DNA of 64,000 bases, taken from contig CAICTM010000043.1 in the NCBI GenBank assembly GCA_903772945.1, forward strand, positions 1 through 64,000. The letters are read 5' to 3'. Position numbers and translations under genes: made by a program. The stretch is from Seminavis robusta (taxonomy: Eukaryota > Bacillariophyta > Bacillariophyceae > Naviculales > Naviculaceae). Every line of letters starts with the position of its first letter. Position 1 is the first letter of the stretch. Positions 20,683-32,972 of the stretch are shown here, one piece after another. Under the pieces are notes generated by a model. The model was given only the letters and a program-made list of their open reading frames with translations. It ran no database searches and was not told the DNA's origin.

Positions 20683-21186
20683 ATGATTGTATTCACCGTG
20701 GTTTACTATATTATCGGTGCCATCAACCTTCTGACAGGCGCCTTGGGAATGATATCACCATTTGGCATTCTGGGAGACTTTACTCTTTTCTATTCCGATG
20801 CTCTCGGTGTGGATGAAACCGAGCTGCTCACGGTTCACTTGGCCCGAATGTGCCAGACGTTGGCGTTTGGTATGGGGCTCTTGTTTGTACTACTGAGAGG
20901 GGAATCGCAACGAGTACGAGCGATATTATTGGCAGTCAATTCCATCACGGCTATTTGGTATTCTTTGGGAGAGATATTGTTCGATGCTCCCCGAGCCCAA
21001 CGGTTGGGTTTGGACTGGCCAGCCCCCGAAAAGGTGCAACAGTACTCTCGCCCTATACAGTTTTTGATTGGAGCGCTCGATGGAGGATCCGCTGGGGCAG
21101 CTTTTATTGCAGTAGTGGGCCTCCTTGTGTCAATCCTTGCATACATGAAGGCCAATGATGACCCGTCAAGCAAGAAAACAGCATAA
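20683..21186 (+). CDS. small four-span membrane protein, 167 aa
   Basis: Hydrophobic segments at about residues 1-25, 50-72, 79-98 and 127-150 indicate four spans; short polar loops and a Lys/Ser tail (PSSKKTA) complete it. No motif I recognise is present. I chose the ATG at 20683 (CACCATGATTG, good context) rather than the in-frame ATG 54 bp upstream, because the membrane segment begins at once and the extra 18 residues are polar. It is a single exon. Confidence 0.75.
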   Translation: MIVFTVVYYIIGAINLLTGALGMISPFGILGDFTLFYSDALGVDETELLTVHLARMCQTLAFGMGLLFVLLRGESQRVRAILLAVNSITAIWYSLGEILFDAPRAQRLGLDWPAPEKVQQYSRPIQFLIGALDGGSAGAAFIAVVGLLVSILAYMKANDDPSSKKTA

Positions 21187-22014
21187 CAGAACTAGAGAAC
21201 TCCATACTAGATTTTCAGTTTGCTTTCTACCGTAAGTGGCCCAATTGGACTTGAGCGTGGGGCTGTCTTCCTTGTTTGAAAACGGAGCTGGAGCTGCCCA
21301 CCATATTGGTGGAGGTCCGGGACGACACAACTTTCAGCGTGGGAGTTTTATTCTTGTCTTCGCTCTCATCAGCCCTTGCTACCGGTACCGTACGACTACC
21401 GGTATTTATCAATTTGATGTTTGAATATCCGTTGCACATCACTCTGGGTCAAGTCTTGGGGAGAATCATCAATCCTACCTTGCCCTACCGGTACGGTTTC
21501 ACCTCCTCGGGTAGTTACAGCGTGGAAACCTCTCATCGTGCCTCCCTAAATGCAAGGGCTGTCTGGCAAGATCGATCATGTCCGAAGCAAAACGCACACC
21601 CGCAGGAGGGGATTGACGGGAATGGGCTTCACTGCAGCTACTACACATCGTGCCAAGCCCGGGCCGCTGCATCCTGTCCTTATAGATTCTCCTTGGCAAG
21701 TTTCCCGTTGACAAACCAGAGTATCGTGTCGGCGTCACGGTTTCCCTACCGTTCACCCCCAAGGACGACCGTGGCAGCAAAGAACTCCTCGCCCGATTCG
21801 ATTCCAATCGTAGACTTTCACGTTATGGTTGGCAAGATTCATTCCAATGAACGTGGTCCACCTGTGCTGTGTGAGAGTTGCCACGCTGCCACGCTGCCAC
21901 GCTTATGAAAAGAGCAGCTCCACAAACGAAGTAAGGAAAGCTGAATCAAAAGGCTCACAAACTGACACACCCTTATCCAGTGTCAACTCATCCCGAAAGC
22001 AAAGATAGCCAACC
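21187..22014. other. intergenic, possible decayed coding fragment
   Basis: A short open stretch on the plus strand (about 21690-21850) reads like ordinary protein (VDKPEYRVGVTVSLPF, ELLARFDSNRRLSR) but has a stop just upstream and no start. It could be a fragment of a lost gene. Another frame is open for 210 codons over the region (21276-21908), but its composition changes along its length and I do not call it. Confidence 0.25.
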
Positions 22015-22620
22015 ATGAAGACAACCAATGGAAAGTCGAAGACAGGTCCAACCAAGGCTAAAGAAACCTCCACCAAGAAGAAGATTGACAGCGCGAACAA
22101 GAAGAAGGCCAACAGTGGAGGCGGCAAGAAGAGTAAGGACGGCATGACTGCGGAGCAGAAGATCCTGGATGTGATTGCGAAACTCTACGCTGGTGGAAAC
22201 AAAACACCCAAGCGAGAACAGGTGGCGAAGTTGTGTGCCATTGCAGCCAAGACCCTGGCGAATACGGTGGCAAAACTGAAGAAGAAGGATCTTGTGGAAT
22301 GCCCTGACGCGCAGACGCTTGGTTTGACCGAAAGTGGCCTCGAACACGTGGGCGATTTGGCGAGTGCGGGCAGCAGCAATGAGGAAGTGCATGAACGCAT
22401 CAAGAACGACCTCAAGGGGAAGCAGGTGACATTGTTTGATCTCTTGGCGGACGGGGAGGTTCACGAAAAGGATGACATCGCGGAGAAGTTGGGCTACGAA
22501 AACAGGTCCGTGAAAGCGTTTGCCAACCTGATTGGAGCTGTCAAGGGTAAAGGCATCGTAATTTATCCAACCCCTGCTACGATCCAGCTAGACAAGGAGA
22601 GATGCTTCCCCTTTGCTTGA
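22015..22620 (+). CDS. Lys-rich basic protein with winged-helix-like repeats, 201 aa
   Basis: The first 45 residues are almost all Lys, Thr, Ser, Asn and Gly, like a nuclear or nucleic-acid-binding tail. The rest has two helical blocks of similar design: EQKILDVIAKLYAGG...REQVAKLCAIAAKTLANTVAKLKKKDLV, and VTLFDLLADGEVHEKDDIAEKLGYENRSVKAFANLI. Both end in a strand-like LVE/IVIYP segment. This pattern fits tandem winged-helix folds, but that is inferred from spacing only. I know no named family. The start is the first ATG, in AACCATGAAG context; it is a single exon with a poly-Lys start unlike its neighbours. Confidence 0.75.
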   Translation: MKTTNGKSKTGPTKAKETSTKKKIDSANKKKANSGGGKKSKDGMTAEQKILDVIAKLYAGGNKTPKREQVAKLCAIAAKTLANTVAKLKKKDLVECPDAQTLGLTESGLEHVGDLASAGSSNEEVHERIKNDLKGKQVTLFDLLADGEVHEKDDIAEKLGYENRSVKAFANLIGAVKGKGIVIYPTPATIQLDKERCFPFA

Positions 22621-23888
22621 AAGTCTGCCGTGGAGCCGCATCAGCAATTCTGGTTTTCCTTTTCCATGGCGAGCCTCAAGTACGAAAGTGCTGCTGTCTA
22701 GCTAGCTGTGTCATTTTCATGGTGCTGGCTGCCTTTGTTATGTTTCCTTGGCCGTAACTCTAACTAGGAATATCTATTTACCATCACTCGGGACGTCCTC
22801 CATCAAAGAGAGCTGGTAGCTCCGAGCTCCGAGCTCTGTATCTGAGCGGGTAAACGTGGCTTTCATGTTTGGATTTGCTTGGTTTTTGTGACAGGTCAGA
22901 AGGCATCGTCTGATGCCATCCTTGCAAACTGCCTGACAGCAATGAGCGGAATGAGCGAAAATAATGTTTTGAATCATTTCCCTTCACCTAATCTCAACCG
23001 ACCTCAAAGCAACAACCAGAAGTTTTGGATCGCCTCACCCCTCAGCGAGCGAGCTTACCGGTATGGATGCTACTCCCCGGCAAACCAGAAACTACCTTTG
23101 GATAGTGAACCACTTTTCCTGCGCCATGGTAGATGTTGCTTCCATGCTGCTTCCATGTTGCTGTCTCTAGCTAGAGGTTGCTGTGCCGTGGCTGTCGGCG
23201 GCGAGATTAGAAAAGTGTTGGATACCGATACTGGAATGTCTATTTTCCCTCGGGATGTTTTCAACCATGACATAGCTGCGCTACAAGCAAGGTCGAGTTG
23301 AAGGAAGAGGTTTCGAGGTTGTATTGTTACCAAATTAGATTGGTGTGACTAGCTAGTTGAGAAGGCATCTCAAAGCATCCACACTGACACCGAGTACCGG
23401 TATGTCAACCAGTGATTTGCCTTCACCAGCAAACCTGCAAGCCATCAATGAAGTGTTCTCACTTGCGTTGATTGTGCTTCTAGACTAGCTAGCTAGCAAG
23501 TAGACTGCATGTAGCCCGTGGTGGGAGTTGTCCGTGGATCTTTTGATCCGTGGATGGATCCAGAACGCAACGGTAGCTTCCGGAAATGGCTCGGAACATC
23601 AATCTATCACCTTCCTGATTGCCTGGCGTCATTGTGCCTTCAAACGTAAGAAACAATTTATTCTTTGGGACCAGAATACTGGGAATGCAAAAGCAATGCC
23701 AAAGCAACTTGTTCATAGTAAAGGAGCCGAGTTGTTGACCATCAGCAAAAGATAAATCGATCCGAAGCTTGCAGGTACACAAAGCCAAAGCCCAAGAAAA
23801 GCGATAAGAAAGAAAATCTGAACGGATGAGAAACCCGTCACATCCCAAGCCAGGATAATAGACTCAAATTGTAGTCAAGCAAGAAACC
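22621..23888. other. intergenic, no gene supported
   Basis: The stretch carries AGCT runs at 22698, 23168, 23349 and 23484-23498 and ACCGGTA words near 23057 and 23397. Open frames here are short and lack family marks. Nothing else is visible. Confidence 0.5.
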
Positions 23889-26800
23889 ATGGTTATCTGG
23901 TCCACGCTCCGACGCATGGGTCGTCCTTCCCCCGTGACAAGGAGCGCCCAATCCTTGTTATCTCGTGGTGGACGAACCAAGTTTCTCTCGGCAAGTCCCA
24001 ATTTTGTGTCGCCCACAAGTGATTTCTTTGCCGAACCACCCGTTCCGCCTCCTGCCATAACGACAAGAGAGGTTGGGATAACAATTGGAATATTGCGGGA
24101 AACGTACGATGATTGGGAACGGCGAACGCCCCTGACTCCTCATCATGTCCAGGAGTTGTTGGGTGCCAGCAACGGAGGTTTATCCAAAGTCTTGGTGCAG
24201 CCATCTTCGCAACGATGTTTTTCCAATTTGGACTACCAGCAAGCGGGAGCAGTTCTATCGGATGACTTGGCTGGGGCGGACATCATTTTGGGTGTCAAAC
24301 GACCCAAGGATCCAGAAACTATGCTGAACGACAAAACCTATGTATTTTTCTCTCACGTCATTAAAGGACAAGAGAGCAACATGGGCTTGCTGCAACGAGC
24401 TTTGGAAAAGCGAGTCCAGCTCGTCGATTATGAATGTATTGTAGAAGAAACAAAGGGGGGAAGGGCCAATCGATTGGTGGCCTTTGGAAAATATGCTGGA
24501 CTGGCGGGAATGATTGATAGTTTCTATCCTCTGGGTAGACGACTAGTGACGGATCTTGGCATACACACTCCATTTCTGAAAATTCCATTGGCAAGCATGC
24601 AACCAGATTTGGAACAGGCCAAGCAAACCATTCGATCGGTTGGTGAGCAAATTGCATATGAAGGATTACCCAGTGAGCTGAAGGATCCCTTGGTGTTTTG
24701 TGTCACCGGTCTGGGTGGGCGGTGAGTTGACACTGGCAGCAGCTTCTGTGCTGATTGATTGGGTGGCAATTTTCATCTGACTTTGATTTGTCTCTTTCCT
24801 TCGTCAAAGAGTCTTCGGAGGTGCAATGGAGGTGCTGGATTTGCTGCCGCAAGAACGAATTCGTGCCGAGGATTTGCCAGAACTCTACAATCAGTCGAAC
24901 CCAGACAAGCACAAAGTCTTTGTGGTGACCCCATCGCCAGAAGAGATGTACTACCACGTGAATGATGGTTCATTTGATGCCGATCATTGGAGGAACAATC
25001 CAGGCTCCTATGCAAGCAATTTTGCAACAACCATTGCTCCGTACAGTCATGCTCTGGTGAACTGCATCTACTGGTAAGCGAAGGAAACTGTGTGTCATGC
25101 CCCAACACTATGAGAACAGCCGCTCACATGTCACTTCTTCCTGCATCTCCCAGGGACCCGCGGTATGCCCGTCTTTTGACTAAGGACGATGCTCAGATGC
25201 TTCATGAGAATGGTCAAAACAGGTATGCCCGTTGTCGTGCAATATTGACTTTTCGTTGGATTGTCTGCTAAATCGACGTCCCCCAACTTGTTGGATGTTG
25301 CACCGGTAGGCTCTTGGTGGTATCAGATATCAGCTGTGATGTCAATGGCTCCATTGAGTTTTTGGATCGCACCTGTACAATTGCTAAGCCATTCTTCCAG
25401 TATAATCCTCTTACACGTCTTGAGGAATGTGCCGACATTGGAGAAAGAGGAATTACAGTGATGGGTGAGGACATGCCAGTATGAGTTCTGTACTTGCTAG
25501 TGTTTTATGGTGCTCACCCGGTTCTTTCGTCTATTGTCTACAGGGACGGATATTCTGCCCGCAGAGCTCCCAAAGGAGAGCAGTGATCACTTTGGCAGTG
25601 CTGTTGTGAAAGTTCTGAATGAACTCATTGCGACTAGATCGGATGATCCTTCTGCGGCATCTAGCAACTTCATTGATCTTCAAAGCGGAAAAGCCCCTGT
25701 CTTGCTGGTGAGTTGGAGCTTATCTTTTCACACTGCCTTCTCCGCTATTTCAAAAATCCAACCCTTACGAATTGCCCTGTCAGTCCCACGCTTGCATTAC
25801 AACCAGCAAAGGTGCTCTTGCTCCAAGATATCAATACCTGGATTCCTTTTTGCAGTACAACATGGAGCATCGAACGACAGTGGAGCAAAGTCAACATATC
25901 GATGTCTTGCTCAATGGCCACCTGTAAGTATACTGCGCACTCCAAGAGCTTCTCTCGATGGACCGCCAACTAACATTGCCTTATCCTGTCTACATAAGGT
26001 TTGACTCTGGTCTCATCAACACGATCCTTGACACAGCTGAGCATCTCGGGTGCGGGTTCAATATCTTAAACTGTCGCATCAATCGAGGAGGGCTTGCCAA
26101 GGATGTAGCGCCCACGGAGAAGTCGACTGCGTTGGTTCAATTCTGGGGCAACAGTCAGGCCGACCTTTCAATTTTGGAGTCAAAGATTCAGTTATTGACT
26201 GATCTCGTGGACAAGGCAGATGCATCCATGAAGGTGGTTGATCGCAGCTTCTCGACTTCAAAGAACGATGATGGTATCAGTGGAACAGGTGACATTCCAG
26301 TAGAATCAAAAAAGGGAGGCGCTGCCGTAGTGGAATCCCAAGAGCAGAAAAAGGTACTGGTCTTGGGTGCTGGTCGTGTGTCCATGAGCTTGGTTGATCT
26401 TCTCGGGAGAACGGCTGAGAAGCACATCCAAGTAGCAAGCGACAACGAAGATGAGGCCAAGGGGGTGGCCAAGATTGCTGAACGGGGAAGCCATGTAGCG
26501 TTGGACATCAACAATGTAAAGGATTTGGCTTCGTTGGTCCATGGAAAAGATGTGGTCATTAGTCTCCTGCCTGCAACCATGCACCCAGCTGTCGCAGAGG
26601 AATGTATCAGGCAGAAAGCAAATCTCGTGACAGCGAGCTACGAGAGCCCCGCCATGAAAGAGATGAATGAAAGGTGAGAGCACGCTGGATGCAGACAAAG
26701 ATTTCTTTTGCGACGTCGCACAAAGCTGATTGCTCATTTGCCCATTATTTTGCCTAAACCTACCGGTAGGGCCAAAGACGCTGGAATCACTATCCTCAAC

Positions 26801-27849
26801 GAAGTCGGTCTGGATCCTGGACTCGATCACATGAGCGCTATGAAGATCATTGACGATATCACTTCCCGTGGTGGTACGATTCGCAGCTTCCAAAGTGTTT
26901 GTGGTGGCTTGCCAGCACCGGAAGCAGCAGACAACCCCCTGAAATACAAGTTTAGTTGGAGCCCCAAAGGAGTCATCGCGGCCAGTCAAAACTCTGCTCG
27001 CTGCCGATGGCACAACGAAATTGTGGAGGTACGTTTGATGCTTGTCAGCATGGCTATTCCCATGATGTATGTACTCGCTCTCACCTGATGCTCGTTCATT
27101 TTGTGTATGACCAGGTCGACGGTAAGGACCTGATGAGATCCGCCACTCCCTTTGCCGATGCCTGGCAGGGACTGGAATTGGAGTGCCTACCCAATCGCGA
27201 TTCCCTAAAGTACGAGAGCATCTATGGAATCGACAAGGCGGCAACATTGTTCCGGGGAACTCTCCGCTACCGAGGCTTTAGCAGTCTCATGAGCGTTTTC
27301 CAGAAAATGGGGCTCTTCGAGTCTACCCCGGCAAAAGCTGCCTCGTGGGACGACACGCTCAAGATGATGCATGCGGGCAGTGACAGTATGGATACGTTTT
27401 TGCTCGAGTGTGCTGATGGAGACCCTATCAAAGCCGCCGCGGCCAAGGTTGCTTTGTTTGAGTGGAAGATGCTACAAGCAGACGCTGCTGTGGCACACCC
27501 TGACAGTTTGGTGGATTCCTTCTGTGCCGTGTTGGAGGATCACTTAAAGTTTGAAGACGGTGAACGTGACATGGTGGCAATGCACACGGCCATTGATGCG
27601 TCGTTTGATGACGGTCGCCCCAACGAGGTGCACCAGTCGAGCTTGTTGGTGTTTGGTGACAGCTCCATGTCCGCCATGTGCCGAACGGTCGGCTTCCCGG
27701 CGGCTGCAGCAGCCGATTTGGTGTTGAGCGGAGAGTTGAAGGACCACAAAGGTCTAGTGCTACCTACAGATCCGCGCATCTACAACAGCATCTTGACAGC
27801 CGTGGAAAAAGAAGGCATTGTCTTTGAAGAGAGCGTTGTGACCAAGTAA
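23889..27849 (+). CDS. AASS: lysine-ketoglutarate reductase / saccharopine dehydrogenase (AASS), nine exons, 1097 aa
   Basis: This bifunctional enzyme performs the first two steps of lysine breakdown, normally in mitochondria: lysine + 2-oxoglutarate to saccharopine, then to aminoadipate semialdehyde and glutamate. Exons are 23889-24721, 24810-25073, 25154-25222, 25310-25464, 25544-25707, 25784-25923, 25999-26673, 26770-27028 and 27115-27849. All introns are GT-AG of 75-96 bp, and the sum is exactly 1098 codons. The first 40 residues are Arg/Ser rich, like a mitochondrial presequence. The reductase half has [23 protein letters not shown] and VTGLGGRVFGG. The dehydrogenase half opens with the nucleotide loop [10 protein letters not shown] and has [12 protein letters not shown]. 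Two acceptors are formed by ACCGGTAG. The order LKR-SDH is the animal/plant order. Confidence 0.95.
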
Positions 27850-27992
27850 ACAGGAGAAGCTTTCTCTTTCACATGGTCGGCTAGCTAGCCAGCAAGGTAG
27901 ACTACATACTAGTACATTACAGCAGCTGAAAGTTCATAAAGCAACCCAACATGAGTTTAGATCTTCCCTCTTCTAGGAAGAGCCAGCTATTT

Positions 27993-29136
27993 TTATTGCT
28001 TTTTCTTGTCGTCCGCACTGCTACTATCGTTGTTGATTGTTGCGGAAGTGGAGCCCTCACCACTGTTGCTACTTTGATTCTTTTCTTCATTGCCACTGTC
28101 TTCAAACGCAGAGTATAGAACGTATTGAATTCCAGATCCAAGCGTCGTCATACCTGTCGCATAACTGTGTGAAAGAGGAGTATATCAAAAATCAAGCAAG
28201 TGAGAGTCATGCATCATCAGTATGGCTTTTGAGCCCATTGCCAACATCACTGGACAACATCGCTCGACAACCATCAACATACCACACGCCCGTCAGTACC
28301 GGGTCAGCAATGACTCCCAAGGGATACACAATGCCCATTCCGACGGTTGTGAATTGCAATGCTGTGTTGGCTTTACTTAGTAGGGTTGGATTGACTTTGA
28401 GGGGTGTCACGGATGGATCAAAGGCATGGGCGGAGTTTTCGGAATGATACCTCACGTAGGATGCACATCCCACAATGAGAGCCAGATCTCGTGCCAACCA
28501 CAAGGCCACCAGCGGCGTTGGCAAGACGCCCGTGTACCACAAGGATCCTGCTAGTACATTGATAAAGACTTTATCCGCCATGGGATCCAGAAAAGCTCCC
28601 AGTACTGTGGACATGCCATAATTCTTGGCGAGATACCCATCCACATAGTCGGATGCCGCTGCCACTATACACCCCACGACGGCCCATTCATGATGCCCCG
28701 TAATGACCCAGTACGAGAGCACGGGAGTACAGAGAATGCGAGTTGTTGTGATAATGTTGGGTGGTGATTGGAGTTCACGAATCCAATTGGACCAAAAGTG
28801 CATGCCATCATGGTGTGGGGAGTCTTCCGTCTTGTCCAGTTGATCTTCATTTGTTCCCTTCTTGCTGCGGATGCTGCTGCTGCTAGGATTTTGTTTGTCC
28901 TTCTCAGTGCTCAAATCACGACGAAGATGCCCATACTGGTGACTCCACGGTTGTACTAATACAGACAGCGGTTCCTTCTTCCAGAAAGGGAGTCTGGGCC
29001 TCTGGCGTTGGTGGTAATGGCGAACGACGCCTCCAATCCTCTTGAAATTGCGGTCATGATTGCAGAAGATCCGAAAAGATATTCTCTCCGAAGATACGAA
29101 GAGGAGAGATCGTGGCGTGCTCCTCGGGAAGTTCAT
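27993..29136 (-). CDS. CRLS1: cardiolipin synthase (CDP-alcohol phosphatidyltransferase), two exons, 341 aa
   Basis: This enzyme joins CDP-diacylglycerol and phosphatidylglycerol to make cardiolipin in the inner mitochondrial membrane. Exons are 29136-28283 and 28164-27993, joined GT-AG (intron 118 bp). A basic, Arg-rich N-terminus fits mitochondrial import. The CDP-alcohol transferase signature is clear: SDYVDGYLAK, then GAFLDPMADK (DxxDG...GxxxDxxxD), within several membrane spans. The second exon supplies the final span region (YATGMTTLGSGIQYV), as expected for this family, and a Ser/Asn/Lys tail. I use the ATG at 29136; a TTG four codons upstream is in frame but no start. The gene diverges from LIPT2 across 226 bp. 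Confidence 0.9.
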
Positions 29137-29362
29137 CGCTGCAGGCAACTATTGAAATGATACAGGTATGATGGATGGCCGTGATGGACTTGGGATTGGG
29201 AATTGGGATCATCGTCGTCAATGTTGGGGGCAAGGCGTCGAAGCTGTTTGTGTCATGCTATGGAATCGAATCGATTTATTTTTCATCCCAATTCGATTAC
29301 GTTTCGAATTCCGGTTGCATCCCACCACCACCCACCAACCCCATCAACCCCACCCAACAAGG
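29137..29362. promoter_or_regulatory. 226-bp divergent promoter region, CRLS1 / LIPT2
   Basis: Two mitochondrial-metabolism genes start on either side. The spacer contains a TGGAATCGAATCGATTTATT block (29261-29280) and two further TTCGA words (29292 and 29303). It is short enough to act as one bidirectional promoter. Confidence 0.5.
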
Positions 29363-30453
29363 ATGAAGCGTCCTCTGACCAGAGTGTTGAGCTCTCTGCA
29401 TCGTCATGACTACAAGGCCAACATCAACAGGCATCATCAATATATAGACTATTGCCGAGGATGGGCTTGGCAGCAAGTACTATTGACGCAACGTCTTGCT
29501 GCCAGGAAGCTCCAAGAAAATGAAACCACGGCTCACGACATCGACAGTATCTTGCTACTGGAGCATGCCCCAGTTTACACACTGGGAAGAGGAGCCAGTG
29601 AAGACCATTTACTCTTTCTCAACAACGACAATGACGACTACAACAAAAACAATAGTCACGATGTCCATAGATTATCACGGAAATATCGTGGCGCGGACTC
29701 GCCGCGACTTGTCATGAATGATCGAAAATCGTTGGAAGAAATGCTGCAACATCAAACACCACAAGATGCAGTTTCCACATTGGCATCCTTGTCTACTCCT
29801 GTACTGGCACCCAATGGCGTCCCAATCTATCGAGTGGATCGAGGAGGAGAAGTCACATTTCATGGACCATCTCAGCTTGTGGTATATCCCATCTTTGATC
29901 TCAAGCAAGAACCATTCAAGGCCGATTTGCATTGGTTTCTGAGACAGGTGGAAGAAGTTGTCATTCAAACCTTGCAACACTATGAAATTGAAGGGGGAAG
30001 AGATGAAATCAATTCAGGTAAGTACGATGATACAGTAGACATGCCGCTTTGCAATTCCTATTGCAGATGATCTGATTCGATTCATTTATTCATTCATCCA
30101 TCCACCCAACTATTTCATTTTTTGCCCTCGGTTTCCTTTCTTGCTCGTTTTTTGGCTCAGGCGTGTGGGTTGGCCAGAACAAGATTGCTGCCATTGGAGT
30201 ATCAGCCACAAGTTGGATATCTTCCCATGGTTTTTCATTGAATGTCAGCCCTAATCTGGACTATTTTGACACGTCACTCATTCTTCCATGTGGAATTGAA
30301 GGGAGAGGGGTTACCAGCATCGAACGAGAACTTTTGCAACAGCAAAACAGGGTAGCTCCAACAGTTGTTGGCGTTGCGGATGTGGCGCTGCAAAAGATTG
30401 GATCAGTTTTTGGAATTGAAGTAGGCCAGTCTAGTCCCATAGATTACTACTAG
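29363..30453 (+). CDS. LIPT2: octanoyl-[ACP]:protein octanoyltransferase (LipB/LIPT2), two exons, 315 aa
   Basis: LIPT2 moves octanoate from acyl carrier protein onto lipoyl domains, the first step of lipoate synthesis in mitochondria or plastids. Exons are 29363-30017 and 30161-30453 (GT-AG, intron 143 bp). Family marks are HAPVYTLGRG (about 68-77), RGGEVTFHGP (160-169), the conserved Lys in VGQNKIAAIG (K226), and the catalytic Cys in LILPCGIEG (about 262). An insertion of about 30 residues rich in Asn/Asp/Tyr after the TLGRG block is unusual. The start is the first ATG after an in-frame leader that begins far upstream; a His/Arg-rich N-terminus fits organelle import. The stop lies 6 bp before an AGCT run. 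Confidence 0.92.
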
Positions 30454-32972
30454 TAGCTGGCTGGCTAGCTAGCTAGCCAAGCAACTTTAGAAATACCGAA
30501 AGCTGGATGCTTGAGAGCAGGGGATGATTCATGATATCTATTCTGCAAGTAGTCTAGTTGCTACTGTAGTGCGTCATCGGAGGACAAAACTACACACTCT
30601 TCTCGTTCAATTAATTGAAACACGAAGCAGTCAGCTCTACCGGTAGCTGTCAAGCCAGAATCTGGCTACTAGCTAGCCAGCCAGTGCCAGTGGTTCTTAT
30701 GATTGAATTACACGTACATGCATGGTACCGGTATTGCATCAACGCACTGGATTGCCCCGACCTCTAGCTAGACTAGACTACTCGATCCCCTCTGATAAAC
30801 ACTGAACACTGAATACTCTGCATAGCCAGCTAGCTAGAGCCAGTAGCATTGTAGCATTGAGCAATGCAAAATGCTTACCGGAGCCAATTTTAATAGCTGG
30901 TCAGTAGCTGCCTATCGCTATGACAGCCATAATGTAGTGAGGTCATCACTGTTCCGATTTTCCTCATGGCAGTTGGTACCGAAACCTTGCGCAATGACAA
31001 CACAGTCCTCTAAAACCAACTTTGGATGAGTTTGGCATCTGACCAGTAGAGATCCGGGTGGTGCCACTGGTGCTTTCCCTTATCTCAGTGTCCAAGTCCT
31101 CGTTGTTACGCCAGTCCATGCTTTCCAACAGCATGGCCTTGTCATCACTGGGCTTAGCTAATAGACTGTTAGGAGTACAGGGCGTAAAAGCAACTGTAAA
31201 AGCTCGCTTTTGTGTCGGTGTCTACGTGGTGCAGTTCCCAGCTGTTTCCCGCTGTTTTCTATTACTGGCTGGTTCTGGTCTGGGCATGCCCCAAGCTTCC
31301 GCCTTCCGACATGGCCTGCATGCCGGTACCGATAGCCTGCCTTCCGATCCAGCTAGAAAGAGCACTGGACTTTAATGCATTCCAAGAAGAGAAGTCATTG
31401 AGAATTTACTTTGTAAGAAAGAGCTGTTTCGAGAGGCAAACTTTACAGGCACATTGATATGTTACTCGTACTCTTGGCTTCACAGAAGACCATCGAATGT
31501 TCACTTTGTGGTTCTATCTGTTTCTGAAGTCAAGCTTTTGACGATTGTGCGCAGAAATGTCCAGACAACCATAAGAGCTTACGTAAAAATCTTACCAAGT
31601 TTCTATTCTTGGTCATGCGACTTACGTAGTTGTCCCTTTTGTGCACACAGTTAAATCCATGTACACACGCAAAATGGCCGTGTATCACACTTCCCTTTGC
31701 TTTCGTTATTTCTCTCTGCCTTTTGCAGTGCAAGCAGCTTCTGAGCTGCACTTTCCTTTGAATAGGGCCTCTTTACATGTAAGTGATCCCAATACCGTCC
31801 AGAAACCTTATTAAATATACTAGTACTTCTAATTTTGATAGTTTTAAGTATTTGTTCAGAAAACGTAAAATTAGCTTCAAATTGGTGGAAGTGTGAGGTT
31901 TACCTTTGACTAGATTACATGTACCTTTTGTTAGATTTTCACAATCCAGAAGAGTTCAACTGTAGTTTCACAACAAAAACAGTTGCAACTTTCCCGTTTC
32001 CGGACGTCTGAAGAGGAATTGGAATATCCCAGAAACAGCTGTGGCTTCCTCTCCAATCTTCAATCTTGGTGTGAACGGTCGATGTAGAATCTCCACTGAT
32101 CTATTGACCACCTGAGTTGTCTCGGGGTATTTGATGCTTCCTATTTGTGCTTCAATGGACCATGATAAACCATGCATCACTATTGTTTCACCGGTACCGT
32201 AGCGAGGTCTGAGAGGTCTTGCTACACTAGGTAGATTTGCGTCTTCGACTCAGCGGAGCCACATCTTCTTCTAACGGTAAGGTAGGTAACAGAGTCAGTC
32301 AGCCACTAACTAGCTACTATTAATAGCTAGCTTCATACAGCCAGTGCGGCAATATGGCCCCAGAGCCCAGAGCCGGCTAGCCGCCTCCTGTATCATTGCC
32401 AACCAGACTCAAGAGAGCCCACAGCCATTTCCACTACTGTACCTGGTAGCTGCTAATAGCTACTGAGTACTAGTACTGGATAGTCATACGGTTCTGTGGA
32501 CTGTGGACTACACCACATGTACTAGTCTAATTGTAGTAAAACGTGTACCGTCGGGGGGCCCAATGGCCCAATGGCTTTTCGGTATACTAGTACATATATC
32601 CATGCTATACCACCCATTAAATGTCACAAAAGAGTTCAAACCAAGATCAATGTCACAAAATGTCCTCACAAAGACAACTTTAAAACTCCTGGGCGAAACG
32701 GAGGAGGGCAAATTAATTAAAAAGAGAAAGTGAGAACCAAGAAGCTACAGCTTCAAATCTATACTAAAACAGTACGAAAGCAGAAACGTCCACGCAAACA
32801 ACGCTGACTGGTCTTGCACACCCAGTGTTGTCACTCCGCCACTCCACTTTTGGCTTGAGCAAAAACGAGCCACACAACTTCTATTCCACCAATTCATCGC
32901 GCATAAAATCTCCAATCCAACTGATTGCGAAGTTGACTTGCGTTACCAATATATCTAACTATAAACTACACC
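30454..32972. other. 2.5-kb gene-free stretch rich in AGCT and ACCGGTA words
   Basis: AGCT runs occur at 30459-30478, 30670, 30767 and 30818-30835, and ACCGGT/GGTACC words at 30640, 30724, 31325 and 32191. A more AT-rich island (31790-31990) lies between. Open frames are short and have no family marks. I see no RNA gene. Confidence 0.5.

Noticed and set aside
21276-21908. 210-codon open frame on the plus strand
   Set aside because: Its composition changes along its length, it contains ACCGGTACC-type intergenic words, and no domain or splice logic supports it.
22879-23301. 140-codon open frame
   Set aside because: It crosses AGCT and ACCGGTA intergenic motifs, is low in typical protein patterns and has no family marks.
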